A stretch of 64,000 bases of DNA from Variovorax sp. KK3 (GTDB taxonomy: Bacteria > Pseudomonadota > Gammaproteobacteria > Burkholderiales > Burkholderiaceae_C): positions 109,295-173,294 of the forward strand of contig NZ_LYVO01000003.1 of the NCBI RefSeq assembly GCF_001984055.1. Reading direction: 5' to 3'. This document shows positions 8,311-18,348 of this stretch, piece by piece. Position 1 is the first letter of the stretch; every line of letters begins with the position of its first letter. The notes below the pieces were generated by a model. It was not told the origin of the DNA. It was given only the letters and a program-made list of their open reading frames with translations, and did not search any database. A program made the translations under genes and the position numbers.

Positions 8311-9434
8311 ATGCAAGGAATCGCGCCCGCACTGCAGCAGCAACGGCAGGCTACGGTCGGCATCATCGCCAACCCCGTGTCGGCGCGCGACATCCGACGC
8401 GTGGTGGCCAATGCCAACAGCCTGCAGCTGGCCGACCGCGTGAACATCCTGCTGCGTCTGCTGGCCGCGCTGGGCAGCTGCGGCATCGGCCGCGTGCTGC
8501 TGATGCCCGACCGTGAAGGCCTGCGGCTGATGCTGCGGCGCCATCTCGACCGGCTCCATGCCGCGGCCGACGAGGCGACGGTGCTGCCGCAGGTGGCATG
8601 GCTCGACATGCCGGTGACGGGAGGCGTCGACGACAGCTTCCGTGCCGCGCGGATGCTGCGCGAGGCAGGCGTCGCGGCCATCGTCGTGCTGGGCGGCGAC
8701 GGCACGCATCGCGCCGTGGTGCGCGAATGCGGCGATCTGCCCATCGCAGGCCTGTCGACCGGCACCAACAACGCCTACCCCGAGATGCGCGAGGCCACCG
8801 TGTGCGGCCTGGCCGTCGGCTTGTTTGCGGCAGGCTGCATTCCCGATGCGCTCGCGCTGCAGCAGAACAAGCGGCTCGAAGTCGGCGTGAATGCGGGACG
8901 CGACGACGCGCGACACGACATCGCGCTGGTCGACGTGGCGATCTCCAGCGAGCACTTCATCGGCGCCCGCGCGCTGTGGAAGGCCGACACCCTGGCCGCC
9001 GTCTACCTGGCCTATGCGGAACCGGAAGCGATCGGCATTTCGTCGATCGGCGGCCTGCTGGAGCCCGTCGGCCGCCGCGAACCCGGTGGCCTGGCCATCG
9101 CGCTGGCCATCGAAGGGCCGACCTTGCTGCGTGCGCCGATCGCGCCGGGGCTGGTGCGGCCGGTCGGCGTGAGCGGCTGGCATCGCATGGTCGACGGTGC
9201 GCCCTGCCGCGTGCAGCAAGGCAGTGGCGTGATCGCGCTCGACGGCGAACGAGAGATCGCCTTCGGTGCCGGCGACGAGATCACCGTCACGCTGCGCGAG
9301 CGTGCCTTTCGCTCGATCGACATCGCGGCGTGCATGCGCCATGCCGCACGCGCGGGCCTGATGCGCGGCCCGCCGCCGGCGCCCGAAACCGAATCCGCTT
9401 CCCCCACCCCTCGTTCATTTCAAAGGAGACAGGC

Positions 9435-9438
<4 letters not shown>
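8311..9438 (+). CDS. acoX: AcoX, ATP-NAD kinase-like protein of the acetoin operon
   Basis: 375-residue protein of the AcoX/NAD kinase-like family. The diacylglycerol/NAD-kinase glycine motif GGDGT is at 128-132, and STGTNNAYP follows about 20 residues on. AcoX is a regular first gene of acetoin dehydrogenase operons in beta-proteobacteria, but its biochemical role is not settled and it is not needed for E1 activity in known systems. The ATG at 8311 has an AGGAGA site 9 bases before it. It is the first gene after the sigma-54 promoter and overlaps acoA by 4 bp. Confidence 0.88.
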
Positions 9439-10439
<1,001 letters not shown>

Positions 10440-10463
10440 ATCCCCACCATCCAGGAGACCCAC

Positions 10464-11483
10464 ATGGCCCGCAAACTCAGCATGAAGCTGGCGATCAACG
10501 AAGCGATCGACCAGGAAATGACCCGTGACCCGAGCGTGATCATGCTCGGCGAAGACATCGTCGGCGGTGCCGGCGCCGCCGGCGAGAAGGACGCCTGGGG
10601 CGGCGTGCTCGGCGTCACCAAGGGGCTGTACGCCAAGCACGGCGACCGTCTGCTCGACACGCCGCTTTCGGAGTCTGCCTATGTCGGCGCGGCCATCGGT
10701 GCGGCCGCTTGCGGCATGCGCCCCATCGCCGAGTTGATGTTCATCGACTTCATGGGCGTGTGCTTCGACCAGATCTACAACCAGGCCGCCAAGTTCCGCT
10801 ACATGTTCGGCGGCAAGGCCGAGACGCCGGTGGTGATTCGCGCGATGGTGGGCGCGGGCTTTCGCGCCGCCGCGCAGCACAGCCAGATGCTGACGCCGCT
10901 GTTCACGCACATCCCGGGCCTCAAGGTGGTGTGCCCGAGCACGCCCTACGACACCAAGGGGCTGCTGATCCAGTCGATTCGCGACAACGACCCCGTCATC
11001 TTCTGCGAGCACAAGAACCTCTACGGCTTCGAGGGCGAGGTGCCCGAGGGTGCTTACACCATTCCTTTCGGCGAGGCGCGCATCGCGCGTGACGGCAAGC
11101 ACGTGTCGATCGTCGGCTACGGGCTGATGGTGCACCGCGCACTCGAAGCCGCGGCGACGCTGGCGAAGGAAGGCATCGAAGCCGAAGTGATCGACCTGCG
11201 TTCGCTGTCTCCGCTCGACATCGACACGGTGCTCGAGACGGTGGAGAACACCGGCCGCCTGGTGGTGGTGGACGAGGCGAGCCCGCGCTGCAACATCGCG
11301 ACCGACGTGGCCGCGCAGGTGGCGCAGCGGGCCTTCTCGGCGCTGCAGGCGCCCATCGAGATGGTGTGCCCGCCGCACACGCCGGTGCCTTTCTCGCCGG
11401 TGCTGGAAGACCTGTACATCCCCAGCGCCGCGCAGATCGCCGAGGCGGCGCGCCGCACGCTGGGCAAGGGAGGGAAGCACTGA
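10464..11483 (+). CDS. acoB: Acetoin dehydrogenase E1 component, beta subunit
   Basis: 339-residue partner of AcoA; the two make the heterotetrameric E1. The N-terminal transketolase pyrimidine-binding domain shows MLGEDIVGGAG and LDTPLSESAYVGAAIGAA, with the ThDP-activating glutamate expected in this region. The C-terminal transketolase domain includes VIDLRSLSPLDIDTVLETV. The start has an AGGAG site and the stop overlaps the acoC ATG (TGATG), so translation is coupled. Confidence 0.93.
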   Translation: MARKLSMKLAINEAIDQEMTRDPSVIMLGEDIVGGAGAAGEKDAWGGVLGVTKGLYAKHGDRLLDTPLSESAYVGAAIGAAACGMRPIAELMFIDFMGVCFDQIYNQAAKFRYMFGGKAETPVVIRAMVGAGFRAAAQHSQMLTPLFTHIPGLKVVCPSTPYDTKGLLIQSIRDNDPVIFCEHKNLYGFEGEVPEGAYTIPFGEARIARDGKHVSIVGYGLMVHRALEAAATLAKEGIEAEVIDLRSLSPLDIDTVLETVENTGRLVVVDEASPRCNIATDVAAQVAQRAFSALQAPIEMVCPPHTPVPFSPVLEDLYIPSAAQIAEAARRTLGKGGKH

Positions 11484-12607
11484 TGAGCGCTGCCGCCAAC
11501 ACGGCCATCACGCCGATCGTCATGCCCAAGTGGGGGCTGTCGATGAAGGAGGGCACCGTCAACGCCTGGCTGGTCGAGGAGGGCGCGGACATCGCGGTCG
11601 GCATGCCGATCCTCGACGTCGAGACCGACAAGATCGCCAACGCGGTGGAGGCGCCCGATGCCGGCCGCCTGCGCCGCAAGGTGGCGGCCGAGGGTGACGT
11701 GCTGCCGGTGAAGGCGCTGCTGGGCGTGCTCGCGCCGGCCGAGGTCAGCGACGCGGACATCGATGCCTACGTCGCGGCCTACGAAACGCCGGTCGACGAC
11801 GAGGGCGAAGAGGCCGCGGCGCCTGCCTATCGCTTCGCCGACGTCGACGGCCTGCGCGTGCGCTACGCCCGCAAGGGCGAAGGCGGGCAGACGGTGCTGT
11901 TCCTCCACGGCTTCGGGGGTGACCTGGACAACTGGCTGTTCAACCTCGATGCCTTGGCCGAAGGCCGCGCGGTGGTGGCGCTCGACTTGCCGGCGCACGG
12001 GCAATCGAGCCCGCAGCTCCCCGGCACGACGCTGGCGGCGCTGGCGGCCTTCGTCGCGCGCTTCATGGACGTGCTGGACATCGAAGCTGCACACCTGGTC
12101 GGTCATTCGATGGGCGGCGGCGTGGCGGCGCAGCTTGCGCTCGATGCGCCCGAACGCGTTCGCTCGCTGGCGTTGATCGCCGGCGCGGGCTTGGGCGACG
12201 AAGTCAACAACGGCTACACCGATGGCTTCGTCGCCGCGCAGTCGCGCCGCGAACTCAAGCCGGTGGTGGAGCAGCTGTTCGCCGACCCGGGGCTGGCCAG
12301 CCGGCAGATGCTCGACGACCTGCTCGCGTACAAGCGCCTCGACGGCGTGGCCGAGGCGCTGGGCGCGCTGGGTTCCAGCCTGTTCGGCGAGGGACGGCAG
12401 CGAGAGCAACCGGGCCGTCGGCTCGATGCGCGAACGCTGCCCGTGCTGGTGGTCTGGGGCGAGCAGGACCGCATCATTCCCCCCGCGCATGCGCAGCAGG
12501 TGCCCGAGGGTGCGACGGTGCATGTGTTGCCGGGCGCCGGGCACATGCCGCAGATGGAAAAGGCGGGCGAGGTCAATGCGCTGCTCCGGCAGCACCTGGC
12601 GCGCTGA
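11483..12607 (+). CDS. acoC: Acetoin dehydrogenase E2, lipoyl/alpha-beta hydrolase fusion
   Basis: 374-residue dihydrolipoamide acetyltransferase that moves the acetyl group to CoA. The N-terminal lipoyl domain (about 8-85) has the attachment lysine K50 in ETDKIAN. After a short acidic linker comes an alpha/beta-hydrolase domain (about 115-374) with nucleophile S209 in GHSMGG, an acid in WGEQD and a histidine in GAGHMPQ. This hydrolase-type E2, lacking the classical 2-oxoacid catalytic core and peripheral subunit-binding domain, is characteristic of AcoC. No E3 gene (acoL/lpdA) follows, so dihydrolipoamide dehydrogenase must come from elsewhere. Confidence 0.93.
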   Translation: MSAAANTAITPIVMPKWGLSMKEGTVNAWLVEEGADIAVGMPILDVETDKIANAVEAPDAGRLRRKVAAEGDVLPVKALLGVLAPAEVSDADIDAYVAAYETPVDDEGEEAAAPAYRFADVDGLRVRYARKGEGGQTVLFLHGFGGDLDNWLFNLDALAEGRAVVALDLPAHGQSSPQLPGTTLAALAAFVARFMDVLDIEAAHLVGHSMGGGVAAQLALDAPERVRSLALIAGAGLGDEVNNGYTDGFVAAQSRRELKPVVEQLFADPGLASRQMLDDLLAYKRLDGVAEALGALGSSLFGEGRQREQPGRRLDARTLPVLVVWGEQDRIIPPAHAQQVPEGATVHVLPGAGHMPQMEKAGEVNALLRQHLAR

Positions 12608-12646
12608 GCCGAAGGGCGTGCGCAGGCCATTCACAATGGCGCGCTG

Positions 12647-13393
12647 ATGCCCTTCACCTTCGTCGACCCGGCCGCGCTGCCATCCGACCCGATGGCGGCC
12701 GAGTCTGCGCTGCTCGACCGCGCCGCGGCCGGCGATGCGGTGGCGCACCTTTGGGAGGCGCCGCTGTCGCTGGCCGTGCCGCGCAGCTACCGCCGCCACG
12801 CCAAGCTCGAAGAAGCCCGGGCGCGGTTCGCGGCCGAGGGCTGCCCGGTGCACCTGCGGCTGTCCGGCGGTGGCCTGGTGCCGCAAGGGCCCGGCATCCT
12901 GAACCTCAGCATGGCGTGGACGGAAGCCGGCGTTGCCGGCGAGCAGGCCGAGCCCATCTACCTGTGGCTGTGCGGACTGCTGCGCGATGCGCTGGCCGAG
13001 GTCGGCGTCGCAACGCATTGGCAGGCCGTCGAAGGGTCGTTCTGCGACGGCCGCTTCAACCTGGCCTGGGGCGAAGGCGAGGCCGCACGCAAGATCGTCG
13101 GCACCGCGCAGTACTGGCGGCCCATCGCCGGCAGCACGCCGCGCCGCCATGCCGTACTCGCGCACGCGGTGCTGCTGGTGGATGCAGACACGCAGGAAGC
13201 CAATGCGCGCGCCAATGCTTTCGAGGCGGCGATCGAGAGCGGGCGCCACTATCGTGAGGACCGCATCGTCAGCGTGGCGCAGGCGCGTGCGTTCGGTGGG
13301 CTGCCGGCCGGTGGGCCTTGCATGCCGGCCTTCCGGCAGGCATTGAGCGAACGGGTGCGAGAGGCGGCGCCGCCCATGGGGCATTCCCGCTGA
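12647..13393 (+). CDS. Lipoate/biotin protein ligase-family protein (LplA-like)
   Basis: 248-residue protein with the LplA/BirA fold signature: HLRLSGGGLVPQGPGILNLS near residues 65-85 corresponds to the RRxSGGGAV..D.G.L..S motif of lipoate ligases. The lysine-bearing and nucleotide-binding region follows (FNLAWGEGEAARKIVGTAQYWR). It lies 39 bp after acoC on the same strand, so its likely job is to attach or transfer lipoate to AcoC K50. It is shorter than full LplA (about 330 residues) and lacks the C-terminal accessory domain, like LipM/LipL-type amidotransferases, so octanoyl or lipoyl transfer is also possible. Confidence 0.75.
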   Translation: MPFTFVDPAALPSDPMAAESALLDRAAAGDAVAHLWEAPLSLAVPRSYRRHAKLEEARARFAAEGCPVHLRLSGGGLVPQGPGILNLSMAWTEAGVAGEQAEPIYLWLCGLLRDALAEVGVATHWQAVEGSFCDGRFNLAWGEGEAARKIVGTAQYWRPIAGSTPRRHAVLAHAVLLVDADTQEANARANAFEAAIESGRHYREDRIVSVAQARAFGGLPAGGPCMPAFRQALSERVREAAPPMGHSR

Positions 13394-13427
13394 CACGGCG
13401 CGTGCGCCCGCCGATACGCTCGGCCGC

Positions 13428-15440
13428 ATGACAGCGCCCTTCGTCCCTCGCATCCGCCTTTACCAAAACTGGCTGCGCGACCAGCGCGGCCTGGCCTTCG
13501 ATTCGTACGACGCGCTGTGGCGCTGGTCGGTCACCGACCTCGATGGCTTCTGGCGCAGCATCTGGGATTACAGCGGTGTGCAGTCGCCCGCGACGCCAGG
13601 TCAGGTGCTGGTCGAAGCCCGCATGCCCGGCGCGCAGTGGTTCCCGGACGCGCAGGTCAACTACGCGTGCGAGGTGCTGCGCCACGTCGATGCCGCACAT
13701 GCCGCCGGGCTGCCGGCCATCGTCAGCGAGGACGAACTGGGCCAGGTGCGCGAGATGTCGTGGCCTGAACTGCGCCGGCAGGTGGCCGCCGTCGCACTCA
13801 CGTTGCGCGCGCTGGGCGTGGAACGCGGCGATCGCGTGGCGGCCTACCTGCCCAATCGGCCGGAGACCATGGTCGCCTTTCTGGCCTGCTCCAGCATTGG
13901 CGCGATCTGGAGCGTGTGCGCGCCGGACATGGGCACGGCGTCGGTCGTCGACCGGTTTCGCCAGATCGAGCCCAAGCTGTTGATCGCGGCCGATGGCGTG
14001 CACTACGGCGGCAAGGCGCTGGACCGCAGTGCAGTGGTGCAGGAACTCCGTGCCGCGCTGCCCAGCGTGCGCAAGCTCTTGCTGCTGCGCACGCCTTTCG
14101 CGGCGCAACAGGTTGCGGCCGATGCGGCGTGGGCCGAGGCCGTCGCGCGCGACGATGCGGACACGGCGGCTTTCGCGCCCGAGTGGCTGCCCTTCGATCA
14201 CCCGGTCTGGATCGTCTATTCGAGCGGCACCACCGGCCTGCCCAAGCCCATCGTGCACGGGCAAGGCGGCGTCATTCTCAATATGTACGTGGGCGGCCTG
14301 CACCATGACCTGGGGCCCAGCTACGAGGCCAACAACGCGGGCGAGCGGTACCACTGGTACAGCTCCACCGGCTGGGTGATGTGGAACTCGCAGCTGGCGG
14401 GCCTATGCTGCGGCGCGACCATTTGCCTTTACGACGGCAACCCGGCGGGCAGCAAGGAGAAGCCCGACTGGACCGTGCTGTGGCGTTTCGTCGCGCGGCA
14501 CCGTGTGACCTTCTTCGGCGCGGGTGCGGCTTACTTCGCCAACTGCATGAAGGCCGGCGTCGACGTGGGTGCGTGCGGCGACCTGTCGCGCGTGCGTGCG
14601 CTGGGCAGCACGGGATCGCCGTTGTCGGAGGAGGTGCAGCGCTGGGGCACGGCGCTCGTGCTGGCGGCCGGCTCGCCGGCGGTGTGGTGGTACAACATTT
14701 CGGGCGGCACCGATTTCTGCGGCGCCTTCGTCGGCGGCAACCGCGAACTGCCCGAGGTGCCCGGGCAGATGCAGTGCCGCTTTCTCGGCGCGGCCGTCGA
14801 GGCCTGGAACGAGCAGGGGCAGCCGGTCGTCGGCGAGGTCGGCGAGCTGGTCTGCACGCAGCCGATTCCGTCGATGCCGCTCTATTTCTGGGGGGACGAA
14901 GGGAACGCACGCTACATCTCGAGCTACTTCGACATGTACCCGGGCGTGTGGCGCCATGGCGACTGGATCCGCATCGGCGACGACGGCGGTTGCGTCATCT
15001 ACGGCCGCAGCGACGCCACCATCAACCGGCAAGGCCTGCGCATGGGCACCAGCGAGATCTACAGCGCGGTCGAGGGGCTGCCGGAGGTGCTCGATTCGAT
15101 GGTGGTCGACCTCGAATACCTGGGCCGCGACAGCTATATGCCGCTCTTCGTGGTGCTGCGGCCCGGCGTGGCGCTCGACGAGACGACGCGCGGAAAGGTC
15201 AACGACGCGATACGCACCCAGCTGTCGCCGCGCTTCCTGCCCAACGACATCTTTCAGGTCGCGGAAATTCCGCGCACGCTGTCGGGCAAGAAGCAGGAGC
15301 TGCCGATCAAGAAGCTGCTGCTCGGCCAGCCGATCGAGAAAGTGGTCAACCGGGAGGCGATGGCCAATCCGGGAAGCCTGGATTGGTTCGTGGCTTTCGC
15401 AGCGCAGCGGGCGGCGGAAGAGGGTGCTCGCGGGGCTTGA
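13428..15440 (+). CDS. Acetoacetyl-CoA synthetase (acetoacetate-CoA ligase)
   Basis: 670-residue ANL-superfamily acyl-CoA ligase. The AMP-binding P-loop is YSSGTTGLPKP, with later motifs YHWYSSTGW and YGRSDATINRQG, and the adenylation lysine is expected in SGKKQELPIKK near the C-terminus. The N-terminal WRWSVTDLDGFWRSIWDY and the length are typical of acetoacetyl-CoA synthetases and less so of acetyl-CoA synthetase. It follows the lplA-like gene by 34 bp on the same strand and may be co-transcribed. Acetoacetate is also the product of fumarylacetoacetase at the window's left end, though an acetate role in acetoin use cannot be ruled out. Confidence 0.85.
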   Translation: MTAPFVPRIRLYQNWLRDQRGLAFDSYDALWRWSVTDLDGFWRSIWDYSGVQSPATPGQVLVEARMPGAQWFPDAQVNYACEVLRHVDAAHAAGLPAIVSEDELGQVREMSWPELRRQVAAVALTLRALGVERGDRVAAYLPNRPETMVAFLACSSIGAIWSVCAPDMGTASVVDRFRQIEPKLLIAADGVHYGGKALDRSAVVQELRAALPSVRKLLLLRTPFAAQQVAADAAWAEAVARDDADTAAFAPEWLPFDHPVWIVYSSGTTGLPKPIVHGQGGVILNMYVGGLHHDLGPSYEANNAGERYHWYSSTGWVMWNSQLAGLCCGATICLYDGNPAGSKEKPDWTVLWRFVARHRVTFFGAGAAYFANCMKAGVDVGACGDLSRVRALGSTGSPLSEEVQRWGTALVLAAGSPAVWWYNISGGTDFCGAFVGGNRELPEVPGQMQCRFLGAAVEAWNEQGQPVVGEVGELVCTQPIPSMPLYFWGDEGNARYISSYFDMYPGVWRHGDWIRIGDDGGCVIYGRSDATINRQGLRMGTSEIYSAVEGLPEVLDSMVVDLEYLGRDSYMPLFVVLRPGVALDETTRGKVNDAIRTQLSPRFLPNDIFQVAEIPRTLSGKKQELPIKKLLLGQPIEKVVNREAMANPGSLDWFVAFAAQRAAEEGARGA

Positions 15441-15587
15441 TCCGAGCGGACTCGGCAGCAAGGTTCGTGCAGGAAACTTCGCCGACTGGGCCGGCAACTG
15501 TGTAACAACTTGAGCGGCGAGTGCCAGACTTCGCCGCCAAGTCTTTTGCGGCAGTGCAGCAAGATTTCGGCAGCCCGTGCTAAGTTC

Positions 15588-15599
15588 AGGGTTAACCCT
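15588..15599. promoter_or_regulatory. Perfect palindrome AGGGTTAACCCT before the MFS gene
   Basis: A 12-bp perfect inverted repeat ends 9 bases before the MFS start codon, over the place where a ribosome site would be. The gene has no clear Shine-Dalgarno sequence. A bound repressor would block initiation of transcription or elongation here; which protein binds is unknown. Confidence 0.45.
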
Positions 15600-15608
15600 A
15601 GCCCTGCC

Positions 15609-16844
15609 ATGCCCGCTACTTCGACGCCCGCTGTTTCCGCTCCCCCGTCTGCATCGCCCGGATTCGTCCAGGCCGTCATCGCCCTCGGCGTCGGTGGATT
15701 CGCCATCGGCACCGGGGAGTTCGTGATCATGGGCCTCCTGCCCGAAGTCGCGACCGACATCGGCATCACCATCCCGCAAGCCGGCCACGTCATCAGCGCC
15801 TATGCGCTGGGCGTGGTCCTCGGCGCGCCGATCCTGGCGGTGCTGGCGGCCAACTGGCCACGGCGGGCGCTGCTGATCGCGCTGATGGCGGTCTTCGCGC
15901 TCGGCAATTTCGCCAGCGCGCTGGCGCCGGGTTACCTGTCGCTGAACCTGCTGCGCTTTGCCAGCGGATTGCCGCACGGCACCTATTTCGGCGTGGCGGC
16001 GCTGGTGGCGGCCTCGCTCGCACCGCCGGGGCGCCGGGCCAGCGCGGTCGGGCTGGTGATGCTGGGGCTGACGGGCGCGACGCTGGTCGGTGTGCCCATC
16101 GCGGCCTGGCTGGGCCAGCATCTGGGCTGGCGCTCGGCCTTCGTGTTCGTCGGCCTGATCGCGGTGCTTGCGATGGTCATGCTGCGCCGCGCCCTGCCGC
16201 CGCTGCCCGCGGAAACGGGCGCGAGCCCCTGGCGTGAGCTGGGGGCGCTGCGGCGCAAGCAGGTCTGGCTGACGCTGGGCATCGCTGCCATCGGCTTCGG
16301 CGGCATGTTCGCCGTGTTCAGCTACGTCAAGCCGACGCTGATCGAGGTGGCCGGCTTGCCTTTGGCGGGCGTTCCGCTGGTGCTGGCGATGTTCGGCGTT
16401 GGCATGGTCGGCGGCAACCTCGTGGGCGCGCGGCTGGCAGACAAGGCGCTCATGCCGACCATCGGGGCTTTGCTGGTGTGGGCGGCGCTCGTGCTCTGCA
16501 GCTTCTCCTTCGCGGCGCATCACGTGGTGACGGCGGCGATCTGCGTGATGCTGGTGGGCAGCATCGTGGCCATTGGCCCGGCTCTGCAAATCCGTTTGAT
16601 GGACGTGGCCGGCGATGCGCAGACGCTCGCGGCGGCGCTCAACCACTCCGCCTTCAACATGGCGAACGCCCTGGGGGCGTGGCTCGGCGGGGCCGCCATC
16701 TCGGCCGGGCTGGGCTGGACGTCGACCGGTTGGGTGGGCGCGCTGTTGGCGCTGGCGGGGTTGGGGGTGTTCGCCTGGTCGCTGTCCAGCGAACGCCGCG
16801 CGGCCTCGAGCGGTGAGCCGGCCGTCGGGCGCGCAGGCGCCTAG
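15609..16844 (+). CDS. MFS transporter, sugar-efflux/AraJ-like
   Basis: 411-residue inner-membrane protein with about twelve transmembrane helices, of the DHA1 subgroup that includes AraJ, NepI and YdhP. The family's opening is visible as VGGFAIGTGEFVIMGLLPEVATDIGI, followed by the motif-A-like stretch between helices 2 and 3 (LAANWPRRALL). The ATG at 15609 is chosen because the first helix starts 17 residues later and because the gap before it carries the palindrome described separately. It is monocistronic and faces the phage-holin-like gene tail to tail. Probable role is proton-driven export of a small molecule; substrate unknown. Confidence 0.85.
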   Translation: MPATSTPAVSAPPSASPGFVQAVIALGVGGFAIGTGEFVIMGLLPEVATDIGITIPQAGHVISAYALGVVLGAPILAVLAANWPRRALLIALMAVFALGNFASALAPGYLSLNLLRFASGLPHGTYFGVAALVAASLAPPGRRASAVGLVMLGLTGATLVGVPIAAWLGQHLGWRSAFVFVGLIAVLAMVMLRRALPPLPAETGASPWRELGALRRKQVWLTLGIAAIGFGGMFAVFSYVKPTLIEVAGLPLAGVPLVLAMFGVGMVGGNLVGARLADKALMPTIGALLVWAALVLCSFSFAAHHVVTAAICVMLVGSIVAIGPALQIRLMDVAGDAQTLAAALNHSAFNMANALGAWLGGAAISAGLGWTSTGWVGALLALAGLGVFAWSLSSERRAASSGEPAVGRAGA

Positions 16845-16851
16845 CGCCCGG

Positions 16852-17253
16852 TTACAGCCAGTTGCCGCCGTCCGGCATCTGGATGGTAGTGGCCGGGTCG
16901 CTGCCGCCGACCAGGGCGCCGAAGACGATGCTCAGAAGCGATACGAAAAGGCTAGCGAACAGGGCCGTCCAGAAGCCGGAGACCCTGAAGCCCTTGACCA
17001 GCGCGGCCACCAGCAGCAGCACCAGGGCGTTGATGACCAGTAAGAAGAGCCCGAAGGTCAGGAGCGTCAGCGGCAGGGTCAGGAAGATCAGCACCGGCTT
17101 CACGAGCGCGTTGGCCAGGCCCAGCAACAGGGCGGAAACCACCAGCGCCGAGGTGCTCTCGAAGCGGATGCCACTGAAGATGTGACTGGCGATCCAGAGC
17201 GAGAGGGCGATGATGGCCCAGTGCAGAAGAAATGGGCCCAGGGCGTCCAGCAT
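16852..17253 (-). CDS. Phage holin family 4 (YvlD-like) small membrane protein
   Basis: 133-residue protein with four hydrophobic segments, matching the PF04020 pattern: an N-terminal WAIIALSLWIASHIF segment, GLANALVKPVLIFLTLPLTLLTFGLF, then VINALVLLLVAALVKGF. Members such as YvlD are widespread inner-membrane proteins of unknown function; despite the family name they are not in prophages here. The start lies 4 bp after the stop of the preceding minus-strand gene, so the two form an operon. Confidence 0.8.
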   Translation of the reverse strand: MLDALGPFLLHWAIIALSLWIASHIFSGIRFESTSALVVSALLLGLANALVKPVLIFLTLPLTLLTFGLFLLVINALVLLLVAALVKGFRVSGFWTALFASLFVSLLSIVFGALVGGSDPATTIQMPDGGNWL

Positions 17254-17257
17254 CGGC

Positions 17258-17854
17258 TCAGCCCTTGCCCTCGTCGCCCCGGGGTACCGCCTTGGGCATG
17301 AAGCGCCGCATCCAGGCGCCCAGGCCCGGCCGGCGGGCTTCTTCGGCAGACGCGAAGTCGACGCGGCTCGCGTAGTAGAGCTCGCGCTCGCTCTCGAGCA
17401 CGGATGCCAGCGATTGAAGATTGACCGGGTTGTATTCCCAGAGCCCGCTCACGATGAAGTGGCCCATGTGCTCGGCATTGGGCTTGGGCGAGATCATGAT
17501 GTTGCCGGCGCCCAGGCTCTGCAGAAAGGCGGAGCGTGCACCGGCCAGACGCATGCCATCGCCATAGCCCTCGACCTGGCGGCTCAGCGACAGGCTGATG
17601 GCCTGGACCGAGGTGAAGTTCTCGGCGACGAAGTACACCATTTCGACCAGCGCAAGCTTGCTGATCTCCATCTTGTGCTGGGTGACGATCGCCGTGGGGC
17701 TGAAGTGCTCGATGTGGACCTCGGTCCCCTCGCGGTTCACCGGCACGGGGTCGAGCGTGGCGATGTGCAGCGAACCGTCGTACAAGTACATCGGCGCACC
17801 GAGCACGTACGGGCTCGAATCAGGTCCCGTGATTCGCAGTTTCGCTCTGGTCAT
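17258..17854 (-). CDS. Conserved hypothetical protein
   Basis: 198-residue soluble protein that I do not recognise. It is rich in beta-strand-like stretches (RAKLRITGPDSSPYVLGAPMYLYDGSLHIATLDP) followed by a probable helical middle (KLALVEMVYFVAENFTSVQAISLSL) and a basic C-terminal tail. The ATG at 17854 is chosen because AAGGGA precedes it; the frame is also open to a TTG at 17938, which has no ribosome site. There is no signal peptide or membrane segment. It is followed after 4 bp by the holin-like membrane protein, so a shared envelope function is possible but unproven. Confidence 0.6.
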   Translation of the reverse strand: MTRAKLRITGPDSSPYVLGAPMYLYDGSLHIATLDPVPVNREGTEVHIEHFSPTAIVTQHKMEISKLALVEMVYFVAENFTSVQAISLSLSRQVEGYGDGMRLAGARSAFLQSLGAGNIMISPKPNAEHMGHFIVSGLWEYNPVNLQSLASVLESERELYYASRVDFASAEEARRPGLGAWMRRFMPKAVPRGDEGKG

Positions 17855-17938
17855 GATTCCCTTGGGTGCCTCACTGTAGACCGCCGCGCGGATTTGCAGG
17901 CCTGAAGTGACGTTGTTTTCGACGATTTGTGTAGGCAA

Positions 17939-18348
17939 TTACCGATGATGACGGTGGGAAACCACACCATCGCTCGCGGGGCGCCCCGGAGCGTCCCGCC
18001 GATGAATAGCTTCGCCTTACAAGGCTGTTTGCCGTCTGAGCCGGCGGCTTTTGTTCCTGTCAGCGCGGACCTCCGAGTTGAACACCAAGACGGCCTCGAA
18101 GTCTCGATACAAACCGTAACCCACACCTGCCACCGCCGTGCCAAAAGTATTCATGTGAGTGCAGCGGAGCTAAGTTGAACGCTTACTTTACGTAACACTT
18201 CGTCGATTCCGCGCGACTAAGTCTGGACGAGCGTCACATACAACTTGCATCAAATCTGTGCAAGTGGAGTAATGCGCAATCGTTTGTGGGAATTTCCAAG
18301 TTTCTTAGCCCGCTGTGCGGGATTTGACATCACCTCGAGGGACTCGCC
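17939..18348. other. Long intergenic region
   Basis: About 410 bases (490 from the preferred 17854 start) between divergent genes. No open frame in it looks coding. The first 240 bases are GC-rich and the last 170 are clearly more AT-rich, ending in the promoter region of the plus-strand gene. TTGACA occurs at 18324-18329 but is too close to the ATG at 18349 to act as its -35. No convincing terminator, riboswitch or repeat was seen. Confidence 0.5.

Noticed and set aside
6450..8771. A 773-codon open frame antisense to acoR and acoX
   Set aside because: It covers two well-supported genes, has no family motif and consists of Arg/His/Gln-rich shadow translation typical of the opposite strand of GC-rich genes.
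18324..18329. TTGACA as a -35 element of the gene at 18349
   Set aside because: Only 19 bases separate it from the start codon, leaving no room for a -10 and a transcript start with ribosome site.
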